Part shown: in pieces, positions 27,145 to 34,969 of the stretch
Numbering within the stretch: the first letter of the stretch is position 1
Layout: every line of letters starts with the position of its first letter
Assembly (NCBI RefSeq): GCF_000720185.1
Contig: NZ_JOIY01000004.1
Coordinates: forward strand, 186,001 to 250,000
Direction of reading: 5' to 3'
Length of the DNA: 64,000 nucleotides
Source: Streptomyces sp. NRRL S-340
GTDB taxonomy: Bacteria; Actinomycetota; Actinomycetes; Streptomycetales; Streptomycetaceae
The notes under the pieces: generated by a model
The model's input: the letters and a program-made list of their open reading frames with translations, nothing else
Database searches by the model: none
Told to the model about the DNA's origin: nothing
Translations under genes and position numbers: made by a program

Positions 27145-28620
27145 GTGAGTGACACCCCATTCGGATTCGGCCTTCCGCCGGAGGAGCCGGACGACGGCGA
27201 CGAGGGCAAGAAGAAGGACCAGCAGGACGGCGGTGGGCAGGGGCCGGCCAACCCGTTCGGTTTCGGGCTGCCCGGGGCCGGAGGCTTTGGCGGGCCCGGC
27301 GCCGACAATCCGCTCGCAGCGATGTTCGGTTCGCTGAACCCCACCGACCTGGGCGCCGCCTTCCAGCAGCTCGGCCAGATGCTCTCCTACGAGGGCGGCC
27401 CGGTGAACTGGGACATGGCCAAGCAGATCGCCCGCCAGACGGTCTCCCAGGGCACCTCCGACGGCACGAAGGACGCCAGCGTCGGCGCCGCCGAGCGCAC
27501 CGCCGTCCAGGAGGCCGTCCGCCTGGCCGACCTGTGGCTGGACGACGCGACGTCCCTGCCCTCGGGCGCCACCTCCACGGTGGCGTGGTCGCGCGCGGAG
27601 TGGGTCGAGGCGACCCTCCCGGCGTGGCAGGAGCTGGTCGACCCGGTCGCCGAGCGCGTCGGCAACGCCATGGGCGACGTGCTGCCCGAGGAGATGCAGG
27701 CCATGGCCGGCCCGCTCATCGGCATGATGCGCTCCATGGGCGGCGCCATGTTCGGCACGCAGATCGGGCAGGCCGTGGGCGTGCTGGCCGGCGAGGTCGT
27801 CGGCTCGACCGACATCGGCCTGCCGCTCGCCCCGGCCGGCAAGGCCGCGCTGCTCCCGGTGAACGTGGAGAAGTTCGGCAAGGACCTGGGGGTGCCCCAG
27901 GAGGAGGTGCGGCTGTACCTGGCGCTGCGCGAGGCCGCCCACCAGCGGCTGTTCGCGCACGTGCCGTGGCTGCGTTCGCACCTGTTCGGCGCGGTCGACG
28001 GGTACGCGCGCGGGATCAAGGTCGACACCGCCAAGCTGGAGGACGTGGTCGGCCAGTTCGACCCGCAGAACCCGGAGCAGCTGCAGGACGCCCTCCAGCA
28101 GGGCATGTTCCAGCCGGAGGACACCCCGGAGCAGAAGGCCGCCCTGGCGCGTCTGGAGACCGCCCTGGCGCTCGTGGAGGGCTGGGTGGACGCGGTGGTG
28201 CACGCCGCCGCGAAGCCCCGTCTGTCGTCCGCCGACGCGCTGCGGGAGACGCTGCGCCGCCGCCGGGCCTCGGGCGGCCCTGCCGAGCAGACGTTCGCCA
28301 CGCTGATCGGCCTGGAACTGCGTCCGCGGCGGCTGCGGGACGCCTCGCGCCTGTGGGCCTCGCTCACGGACGCGCGCGGGGTGGAGGGCCGGGACGCCCT
28401 GTGGGCCCACCCGGACATGCTTCCGACCGCCGCCGACCTCGACGACCCGGACGGCTTCGTGCACCGCGAGCAGCTCGACTTCTCCGAGCTGGACAAGATG
28501 CTCGGCGAGGCCGCGAGCGGCGCGTCCGGCAAGCCCGACCTGCGCAAGAAGGACACGGCCGCGGACGACAAGGACGACGACGGCAAGGGCACCGACGGCC
28601 GGGGCGACGGCGCGGAGTGA
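27145..28620 (+). CDS. DUF2342 zincin-like putative metalloprotease
   Basis: 491 residues. A Gly/Pro-rich N-terminus has two NPFGFGL-like repeats and an acidic tail (DDKDDDGKGTDG). The body contains MAGPLIGMMRSMGGAMFGTQIGQA-type helices and REAAHQRLF, the position of the HExxH-like helix, where only Glu and the second His are visible. The family is called zinc-dependent metalloprotease or F420-associated hydrolase in databases; activity is unproven. GTG start with GAGGA five bases upstream. Its GTGA overlap couples the Nudix gene. It corresponds to Rv3195 in M. tuberculosis, from memory. Confidence 0.88.
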   Translation: MSDTPFGFGLPPEEPDDGDEGKKKDQQDGGGQGPANPFGFGLPGAGGFGGPGADNPLAAMFGSLNPTDLGAAFQQLGQMLSYEGGPVNWDMAKQIARQTVSQGTSDGTKDASVGAAERTAVQEAVRLADLWLDDATSLPSGATSTVAWSRAEWVEATLPAWQELVDPVAERVGNAMGDVLPEEMQAMAGPLIGMMRSMGGAMFGTQIGQAVGVLAGEVVGSTDIGLPLAPAGKAALLPVNVEKFGKDLGVPQEEVRLYLALREAAHQRLFAHVPWLRSHLFGAVDGYARGIKVDTAKLEDVVGQFDPQNPEQLQDALQQGMFQPEDTPEQKAALARLETALALVEGWVDAVVHAAAKPRLSSADALRETLRRRRASGGPAEQTFATLIGLELRPRRLRDASRLWASLTDARGVEGRDALWAHPDMLPTAADLDDPDGFVHREQLDFSELDKMLGEAASGASGKPDLRKKDTAADDKDDDGKGTDGRGDGAE

Positions 28621-29132
28621 GCCTCTTCGACGACACGGTCCTCGTGCTGAAGGGTTACGAGGACCAGACGGAGCTGCGCCAGGCCTACCTGGACCACCTG
28701 GCCGCACACCCGGACGGCATGTGGAAGGCCTGCTCGGACGGGCACATCACGGCGAGCGCCCTGGTGATCGACCCCGAGCGCGGCCGGGTGTTGCTGACCC
28801 TGCACAGGAAGATGCGCATGTGGCTGCAGATGGGCGGCCACTGCGAGGTGGAGGACGCCACCCTGGCGGGCGCCGCCCTGCGCGAGGCGACCGAGGAGTC
28901 GGGCATCGCGGGGCTGGACCTGCTGCCCGGCGGCCCGGTCCGTCTGGACCGCCACCCCACGCCGTGCGCCTGGCACCTGGACGTCCAGTACGCGGCGATC
29001 GCCCCGCCGGGGGCCGTGGAGGCCATCAGCGACGAGTCGCTCGACCTGCGCTGGTTCGCCTACGACGAGGTCGGCGGCGTCGCGGACGACTCGGTCGTCC
29101 GGCTGGTGCAGGCCACCCGCGCCAGGCTCTGA
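28617..29132 (+). CDS. Nudix hydrolase
   Basis: 171 residues with a complete Nudix box GGHCEVEDATLAGAALREAT...EESGI (Gx5Ex7REUxEExGU). The preceding LVIDPERGRVLLTLHRKMRMW strand and the closing LDLRWFAYDEV are typical. Nudix enzymes cleave nucleoside diphosphates linked to another group; the substrate is unpredictable here. The GTG start overlaps the DUF2342 stop (GTGA), so the two are translationally coupled. Confidence 0.92.
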   Translation: MSLFDDTVLVLKGYEDQTELRQAYLDHLAAHPDGMWKACSDGHITASALVIDPERGRVLLTLHRKMRMWLQMGGHCEVEDATLAGAALREATEESGIAGLDLLPGGPVRLDRHPTPCAWHLDVQYAAIAPPGAVEAISDESLDLRWFAYDEVGGVADDSVVRLVQATRARL

Positions 29133-29311
29133 CGAGGTGACGGTGCGAGAGCTGCGAACGACATGGGAGTCCGATCAGCCCGCGGCGTCCGGTGCGTGCG
29201 ATCGCAAGGCGACGGAAGGTCCTCGCGGCGGAGCTGCCAGGCGCTTCCGGCCACGCCGCGAGCGTGCGGGCCGGACGCCGCGGGCCGGGCACCCGTTCTG
29301 TTCGCGGCTCC

Positions 29312-29341
29312 AGGGGGCGACCGCCCACGCGGTCGCCCCCT
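29312..29341. terminator. Bidirectional terminator between Nudix and AIM24 genes
   Basis: Perfect 13-bp stem AGGGGGCGACCGC / GCGGTCGCCCCCT with a CCAC loop between convergent genes. Confidence 0.8.
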
Positions 29342-29386
29342 GCACCGGCCCGGGCCCCGGCCGTCCGCTCGGCCCGGGGCCCGCGC

Positions 29387-30142
29387 TCAGCTCCAGACGT
29401 TGCCCTGGTTCTGCCCCCGGGCTCCCTGCTGGCCCATGCCGAACTGCGCGGCGAGGCCCTGCCCGATCGCCGCGTTCTGCGGCGGCAGCAGCTCACTGGG
29501 CTGGACGAGCGCGTAGCCGCTGCCCATGAAGCTCAGCTCCCAGCCCTCCCCCGTGTTGCCGCGGCGCCGCCACACGCCCGAGGAGTGGGTCTGGGCCTGC
29601 ATCTGCACCCGCAGCCCCGTGGACCAGGCGACGATGGCGTCCGCGTCGCAGTTGACGTACTTGTCGGGCGTCACCTGCATCATCAGCGGCGCCCCGGAGG
29701 TCATCAGGGCCACCTTGCCGCGACCCGTGATGTTCAGCTGGTACTTCCCCGAGCCGGAGATGCCGTACATGCTGTCGACGGCGATGACCTCGTGGTGCAG
29801 CGAGGAGTCCATCGCCAGGACGTAGCTGCTGTCGACCGTGAGGCCGTCCTGCTCGACGTCCATGACGTGCACGTACTGGGCGAGGTTGGCGAGGAAGACG
29901 GTGCCCTGCCCGTGGCAGCGCATCAGGTCCAGGCCCTCACCCGTGTAGGCACGCGCGCGCCCCTGGTTGTTGTTCTGGTACTCGGCGTCGAACTCGACCA
30001 TGCCCTGGTAGGCGACCATCGTCCCCTTGCGGGCGAGGATGTCGTCGTGGCCCTCCAGGACGACGCGCAGCATCTGCTTGTTCTGCAGGCTCCAGCGCTC
30101 CTGGCTCTGGACGTCGTTGAAGGCGAAAAGCGGGCTCTGCAT
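29387..30142 (-). CDS. AIM24 family protein (third of three)
   Basis: 251-residue beta-rich AIM24 (TIGR00266-like) protein: repeated GxGxGxVxL strands such as GEGLDLMRCHGQGTVFLA and ITGRGKVALMTSGAPLMM. A Gln/Gly-rich tail (QFGMGQQGARGQNQG) is probably disordered. It has no signal peptide or catalytic motif. The bacterial role is unknown; yeast Aim24 is mitochondrial and linked to inner-membrane architecture. It follows the second AIM24 gene by 19 bases. Confidence 0.88.
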   Translation of the reverse strand: MQSPLFAFNDVQSQERWSLQNKQMLRVVLEGHDDILARKGTMVAYQGMVEFDAEYQNNNQGRARAYTGEGLDLMRCHGQGTVFLANLAQYVHVMDVEQDGLTVDSSYVLAMDSSLHHEVIAVDSMYGISGSGKYQLNITGRGKVALMTSGAPLMMQVTPDKYVNCDADAIVAWSTGLRVQMQAQTHSSGVWRRRGNTGEGWELSFMGSGYALVQPSELLPPQNAAIGQGLAAQFGMGQQGARGQNQGNVWS

Positions 30143-30161
30143 GTGTCTGTCCTTCTCCCCC

Positions 30162-30842
30162 TCAGCCCCGGATCCGGAGGCGGTCGGTGCTGTCCTCGCT
30201 GGGCTGGACGACGACGATGCCCTGTCCGGAGAACGCCATCTGGTAGGCCTCGCCGCTGCCCCGCCCGATCAGGGACTGCGCCTTGAAGCTGCGCTTGCCC
30301 TTCACCTTCAGGTTCGGTGACCAGGCGACGAGCGCGTCCGGGTCGACGTAGGTCTCGTCCTCCCCGCCGCCGCAGTCGACGACGATCGGCTTGCCGCGGG
30401 AGGTCAGCGCGACCCACCCCTGGCCGGAGATCTTGGTGTTCCACAGGCCCTGCCCGGCGAACTTCGCCAGTCCCTTGACCCGCTCCACGCCCCACTGGAG
30501 GTGCGCGTCGAAGGCCAGCAGGTTGGTGGCGTTGACCGAGATGGCGTCCCCGCCCAGGTTGATGACGACTACGTCGGCACCGTAGTCGGCGAGGTAGAGC
30601 AGGCCGTCGCCGGTGCACTTCATCAGCGGCGCGCCCTCCCCGGTGATCCAGTCCCGGGCGATCTGGCGCACGGCCGGCGGGTTGGGCTCGTACTGGACGA
30701 AGCCCTCGTAGGCGACCATCGACCCCACGCGCGCGAAGAGGTCGTTCCCGGTCTGCATGGCGACCTTCAGCATGTGGCTGCCGTGGTTCTCCATGCGGGC
30801 GGTGACGGGTGCGGGGGCGTAGCCCGCGAGCGGCTGGTTCAT
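30162..30842 (-). CDS. AIM24 family protein (second of three)
   Basis: 226 residues, the same AIM24 fold pattern: VKGLAKFAGQGLWNTKISGQGWVALTSRGK and GEGAPLMKCTGDGLLYLADYG. It is clearly paralogous to its neighbours, differing in loop lengths and in the VDPDALVAWSPNLKVKGK segment that all three share in some form. It starts 11 bases after the TerD-AIM24 stop, so one operon of three is expected. Confidence 0.88.
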   Translation of the reverse strand: MNQPLAGYAPAPVTARMENHGSHMLKVAMQTGNDLFARVGSMVAYEGFVQYEPNPPAVRQIARDWITGEGAPLMKCTGDGLLYLADYGADVVVINLGGDAISVNATNLLAFDAHLQWGVERVKGLAKFAGQGLWNTKISGQGWVALTSRGKPIVVDCGGGEDETYVDPDALVAWSPNLKVKGKRSFKAQSLIGRGSGEAYQMAFSGQGIVVVQPSEDSTDRLRIRG

Positions 30843-30853
30843 GACGGGCTCCC

Positions 30854-32656
30854 TCAGACCTCGTAGGGCTGGACGACGACGAAGTTGCCGGGCGCGGCCC
30901 GGAACTGCAGGTTGACGCCCTCCCCGGTGTGTCCCGGGTAGGCGTTGCGGCGCATGCGCACCTGGCTGGAGACGATCACCTGGGCGGCGGCGGACCAGGC
31001 GACGACGGCATTGGAGTCGACGAACGTCGTCGGGGTCACCGGCAGGACGACGGGCGTGCCGTGCGTCTTGACGACGACGGTGCCGGTGCCCTGGAACTGC
31101 ATCGTGAACAGGGCGCCGCCGGGGATGCCGTGCCCCTCGATGCGGCGGACCTCGTACTGCAGGCTCTCGTCGAAGGCGAGGACGTTCTCCGCCGAGACGC
31201 AGATCGCGTCGCCCTGCAGTTCGACCGGGTGCAGGTGGGCGGAGTTCTCGGCGAAGAACACCTGGCCCTGGCCCGTGCAGCGCATGAGCTGCATCTCCTG
31301 GCCGGTGGCGTTGCCGACGATGCGGCCCGCGAAGCCGGCGCCCTTGTAGCTGAAGTCGACCTTGCCCTGGTAGAGCACCATGCTGCCCTGCCGGGCGAGG
31401 ACGGGCTGCCCGCCCGTGCCGAGGTCGGCGCGGATCAGCTTGCCGTTCTGCGGCGTCCAGCGCTGACCGGTGGGCGTCTCCTTGAACTGCTGGAGCGCGG
31501 CGGCCACACCGGCGCCCTGGGGGGCGTGGCCGCCGCCCTGGGGAGCCCCGTAGGGGGCGGGCTGTCCGGGGACCTGCCCGAACTGCGGCTGCCGGCCGTA
31601 ACCGGCGGGCGGCGCGGGCTGGCCGTAACCGGGCGGCGCGGTCGGGGCGTGGCCGTAGCCCGGGGGCGGGGGTGCCGCCGGGCCGGGGGCCGGCTGGCCG
31701 TACGGCGGCTGGTGGCCCGGCTGGCCGTACGGCGGCTGGTGATCCGGCTGGCCGTACGGCGGCTGGTGATCCGGCTGGCCATAGGGCGCCGGGGCCGGGG
31801 CCGGGGCCGGGGCCGGCGGCGGGACGGTGCCTCCCGGCGGGTTCACGGGCGCGATGAGGGTCGGCGCGGCGTGCACCGAGGGGGCGGGCGCCGGTGCCGG
31901 GGGGCCGGGCTGCGGAGTGGATCCGGGGGGCGGTGCGTAGCCCTGGGCGGCGGGCTGCGGCGGGGCCGCCGGCGCCGGAGCGGGTGCCGCCGGGGCCGGG
32001 GAGGCGGGCGCCGCCGGGCCGGCGGGGGCGCCGAAGGCGGGTGGAGCGGCCGCCTGGGCGGGCGGGGCGAAGCCGGGCGCCCCGCCGGACTGCGCCTGCT
32101 GCGGTGCCGCCGGCGCGGGTGCCTCTTCTTCCAGCACCTCGCCGCCGAAGTTCTTCAGGAGGGCTTCGAGGCCGCCGTCGAACCCCTGTCCGACCGCGGC
32201 GAACCGCCAGACGTCCTTGAGGTAGATGTCCCCCAGCATCACGGCCCGCTCGGTGGAGAACTCCGCACCGGTGAAGGCGTACCGGGCCACCTCCTCGCCG
32301 CCCGCGACGATGCGCAGGTAGCCGGGGGCGATCTGCGACATCTGCCCCGCGCCGTCGATGGTCGCCGTGAACGACAGTTTCTGGATCTGCGGCGGGATCC
32401 GGTCGAGGGTGACCCTGAAGGACTCCGTGTCGCCGGCCTGCGCGCCCAGCAGCTGGATGGCCTCCTCGGGGGACTTCGGCTGGTTGAAGAAGACGAAGTA
32501 CCGGTCGTCGGAGAGCCGTTCCCCGGCGTCGAGTCCGAAGCAGCTGATGTCGAAGGTCAGTCCGGGGCCGGAGATCTGTACTCCCACGTACAGATCCGTG
32601 CCCGCGGTCAGGTCACTGATCCTGGCCTTGTGGCCGCGTTGGAATTCCCTGGGCAT
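30854..32656 (-). CDS. TerD-AIM24 fusion protein
   Basis: 600 residues. An N-terminal TerD domain (about 1-180: REFQRGHKARISDL, GLTFDISCFGLDAG, RYFVFFNQPKSPE) leads into a proline/alanine-rich linker (about 190-400). Four YGQPxHQPP-type repeats lie near its end. A C-terminal AIM24 domain (about 410-600) contains GTGTVVVKTHGTPVVLPV and VNLQFRAAPGNFVVVQPYEV. TerD domains bind calcium and belong to tellurite/stress-response systems. ATG 32656 begins the TerD domain, and the in-frame extension to 32722 is not part of it. It heads the AIM24 operon. Confidence 0.9.
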   Translation of the reverse strand: MPREFQRGHKARISDLTAGTDLYVGVQISGPGLTFDISCFGLDAGERLSDDRYFVFFNQPKSPEEAIQLLGAQAGDTESFRVTLDRIPPQIQKLSFTATIDGAGQMSQIAPGYLRIVAGGEEVARYAFTGAEFSTERAVMLGDIYLKDVWRFAAVGQGFDGGLEALLKNFGGEVLEEEAPAPAAPQQAQSGGAPGFAPPAQAAAPPAFGAPAGPAAPASPAPAAPAPAPAAPPQPAAQGYAPPPGSTPQPGPPAPAPAPSVHAAPTLIAPVNPPGGTVPPPAPAPAPAPAPYGQPDHQPPYGQPDHQPPYGQPGHQPPYGQPAPGPAAPPPPGYGHAPTAPPGYGQPAPPAGYGRQPQFGQVPGQPAPYGAPQGGGHAPQGAGVAAALQQFKETPTGQRWTPQNGKLIRADLGTGGQPVLARQGSMVLYQGKVDFSYKGAGFAGRIVGNATGQEMQLMRCTGQGQVFFAENSAHLHPVELQGDAICVSAENVLAFDESLQYEVRRIEGHGIPGGALFTMQFQGTGTVVVKTHGTPVVLPVTPTTFVDSNAVVAWSAAAQVIVSSQVRMRRNAYPGHTGEGVNLQFRAAPGNFVVVQPYEV

Positions 32657-32731
32657 GCGTAACGACCGTCCCCCATCCCGAGTGCGAGTGCGTCGCGTCA
32701 GGCTAACGGCAAAGTCCGACACCGGACCAAG

Positions 32732-32750
32732 CCGGTACAGACCCGGTACA
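32732..32750 (-). promoter_or_regulatory. Direct repeats upstream of the TerD-AIM24 operon
   Basis: Two copies of TGTACCGG (plus-strand CCGGTACA at 32732-32739 and 32743-32750) with starts 11 bases apart, one helical turn, about 80-95 bases before the start codon. The layout resembles activator half-sites. Confidence 0.35.
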
Positions 32751-32815
32751 CAATCCCCGCGCGGCCGTGGCGTACGCCCCCCGGCGCGCCCGCGCGCCGC
32801 AGGAGGGACGAGCGC

Positions 32816-33412
32816 TCACTCGCCCGGCTCGGCGGGCGGATGCGGAAGCCGCGCCGCCGCGGCCACCCCCTCCAGGTAGCCGCGGGCCCGCTCGGTGCGC
32901 GGGTAGGCCTCCAGGAGCCGCCAGAAGTCGGGGCCGTGACCCGGCACCAGCAGGTGGGCCAGTTCGTGCAGGAGTACGTAGTCGACGACGTACTCGGGCA
33001 TGCCCTGGAGACGGTGCGAGAGCCGGATGCTGCCCTCGGCCGGGGTGCACGAGCCCCAGCGGGTGTTCTGGTTGGTGACCCAGCGGACCGAGGCGGGCCG
33101 CGCCCTGCCGTCGTAGTACTGCGCCGAGAGCCGTGCGGCGCGCGCGGCCAGTTCCGTGTCACCGAGCGACCGGCGGCTCTCCTGGGCGGCCAGCTTGGCG
33201 AGCATGACGTTCACCCAGCGCCGCTCCTCCGCCTCGGACATCCGGGCGGGGATGAGCACGACGGTGCGGTCGCCGTCGCGGTAGGCGGAGACCGTGCGAC
33301 GGCGGCGGGCACTCCGGCGGACCTCGACGGGACTCGCCGCCGTGCCGCTCGGCGGCGGGCTCGTCCTGCCGCGTTGCGGCGTTCCGGCGCGGTGCAGTGG
33401 GTCGGCGGACAC
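32816..33412 (-). CDS. YgjP-like zinc metallopeptidase (DUF45/M48-related)
   Basis: 198 residues. The metal motif HELAH is in DYVLLHELAHLLVPGHGPDFW, with the extra His/Asp downstream, and the family-typical NTRWGSCTP block precedes it. There is no signal peptide; the first 30 residues are Pro/Ser-rich and poorly conserved, so the start may be a little internal. It lies upstream of the TerD operon in the same orientation (160-base gap). The substrate is unknown. Confidence 0.9.
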   Translation of the reverse strand: MSADPLHRAGTPQRGRTSPPPSGTAASPVEVRRSARRRRTVSAYRDGDRTVVLIPARMSEAEERRWVNVMLAKLAAQESRRSLGDTELAARAARLSAQYYDGRARPASVRWVTNQNTRWGSCTPAEGSIRLSHRLQGMPEYVVDYVLLHELAHLLVPGHGPDFWRLLEAYPRTERARGYLEGVAAAARLPHPPAEPGE

Positions 33413-33603
33413 GCCCCGACGTTACCGGGTGTACGCGGTGGAAGTCCCGGCTGCGGGACGCTTCCCCGCCGATCCCCCACCGACGGTCCGAATCGTACGA
33501 CGAATCCCCACCGCCTGTGGACAACTTTCGGCACCGTCCGGCGGGAGCGGGCATGCTGGCACTCGTCGGCGGAGCGATGACCGGCTCCCCCGGCAGGCCG
33601 TAC
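33413..33603. other. Divergent intergenic region, left part
   Basis: It lies between the start of the YgjP-like gene and the polypyrimidine tract. It holds a TTGTCCACA DnaA-box match on the minus strand (33516-33524) but no recognisable gene. Confidence 0.4.
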
Positions 33604-33735
33604 CCCTCTCTTCCAGCTCTCTCCTTCCTCTTCCTCCAGCTCTCTCCTTCTCGTCGCCGTCCGCCCTCTCATTCCCCTCCTCTCCTCTCCTCTTCCTGCT
33701 GTCGCATCCGTTTCTCTTCCTGCTGTCTCATCCAT
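33604..33735 (+). repeat. Polypyrimidine tract with internal direct repeats
   Basis: About 130 bases that are almost all C and T on the plus strand, ending about 20 bases before the ThiF-like gene. Internal repeats: CCAGCTCTCTCCTTC at 33613-33627 and 33636-33650, and a 20-base repeat with one mismatch (CTCTTCCTGCTGTC.CATCC) at 33690-33709 and 33714-33733. If transcribed, this would be an unstructured pyrimidine leader. Confidence 0.8.
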
Positions 33736-33754
33736 CCGGCTACGGGGGCCGCTC

Positions 33755-34969
33755 ATGCATCCGATGGTGAAACCCGCGCTGCGGCGCGGCTGGCGCGATC
33801 TCAACACCGTGCAGTTCGGGATGACACCCGCGCACGCCCTGACCTTGGGCCCCGTCGACACCGCGACGGGAAGCTTCCTCGACCTGCTCAACGGCACACG
33901 CGGCCTGCCCCTGCTGCGGGAACAGGGCCACCGCATGGATCTGCCCGAGGGGCATGTCGACCTGCTCGTGGAGCGGCTGGCCCGCGCCGGTCTTCTGGAC
34001 GACGCGCGCGGCGGCGGCGCGGCGGCCGGTGAGCTGCGGGCGAGAAAAGAGGTCATGGACCGGCTGGGGCCCGACCTCGCCGCCCTGTCCGTCCTGACCC
34101 GTGAACCGGGTGAGGCGATCGACCGGCTGGCCGCCCGGCGCGGTATGCGGGTGCAGGTGCGCGGCGCGGGCCGGGTGGGGGCGGTGCTGGCCGCCCTGCT
34201 GTCCGGTGCGGGTGTCGGCGTGGTCGAGGTGATGGACGGCGGGTGCGTGGAACCGTGGGACGTCGCCCCCGGAGGGCTGCCCGCCGACGCCGTGGGTGAG
34301 CGCAGGGACGCCGCGGCGCGGCGGGCCGTGCGCCGGGCCGCCCCGGGCCGTCCGGTGCGCCACGGCCCGGGGACGCCGTCCGGGACGGAGGAGACCGGTC
34401 ATTCGCTGGTCGTCCTCGCCCCGCGCGACGACGTCTCGGTGTACGCGCCCGATCCGGTCTCGGCGGCTCCCCTGATCGCGTCGGGCACCCCTCATCTGTA
34501 CGCAGGGGTGGTGGAGGCCACCGGTGTCGTGGGGCCGCTGGTCCTGCCCGGGCTGACGAGCTGCGCGGAGTGTCTGCACCGAGGGCGCACGGACCGGGAC
34601 GAGACGTGGCCGCGTCTGGTGGCCCAGTGGCGGTCCGGCAGGCAGCCCCGGGTACGCCCCTGCGACCTGGCCCTCGCCACGACCGTCGCGGGACTGGCGG
34701 CGGCCCACGCGCTGGCCTTCCTGGACGGGGACTCGCCCTCCAGCGCCGGCGCCCGCTGGGAAGTCTCGGCGCCCGCGCTGAACTGGCACGGGCGCCCGGT
34801 GTGGCCGCATCCGGACTGCGCCTGCGGGGCGGTGCGCGATTCCGTGGCGGAAGACACCTCAAAGGAGGCCGGTCCACGCGCGACAATGGCTGGGCAACGG
34901 CCGTCGTCCACGCCCCGCCCGCAGGCGGAAGCGACACGGCTTGCTGGGACTTGGAGGACGCATGTCTGA
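33755..34969 (+). CDS. ThiF/E1-like protein, TOMM leader-binding type
   Basis: 404 residues. The N-terminal 110 residues (LTLGPVDTATGSFLDLLNGTRG, then a winged-helix-like DLPEGHVDLLVERL) resemble the peptide-clamp region of Ocin-ThiF-like proteins. An E1-like Rossmann region follows (VRGAGRVGAVLAALLSGAGVG). Zinc-type cysteines are in SCAECLH and DCACG. The ATP-binding Arg/Lys set of active E1 enzymes is not obvious. No azoline-forming YcaO gene or peptide substrate is nearby. The gene overlaps the ABC1 kinase by eight bases, so its partner may be that kinase. Function unknown. Confidence 0.75.
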   Translation: MHPMVKPALRRGWRDLNTVQFGMTPAHALTLGPVDTATGSFLDLLNGTRGLPLLREQGHRMDLPEGHVDLLVERLARAGLLDDARGGGAAAGELRARKEVMDRLGPDLAALSVLTREPGEAIDRLAARRGMRVQVRGAGRVGAVLAALLSGAGVGVVEVMDGGCVEPWDVAPGGLPADAVGERRDAAARRAVRRAAPGRPVRHGPGTPSGTEETGHSLVVLAPRDDVSVYAPDPVSAAPLIASGTPHLYAGVVEATGVVGPLVLPGLTSCAECLHRGRTDRDETWPRLVAQWRSGRQPRVRPCDLALATTVAGLAAAHALAFLDGDSPSSAGARWEVSAPALNWHGRPVWPHPDCACGAVRDSVAEDTSKEAGPRATMAGQRPSSTPRPQAEATRLAGTWRTHV

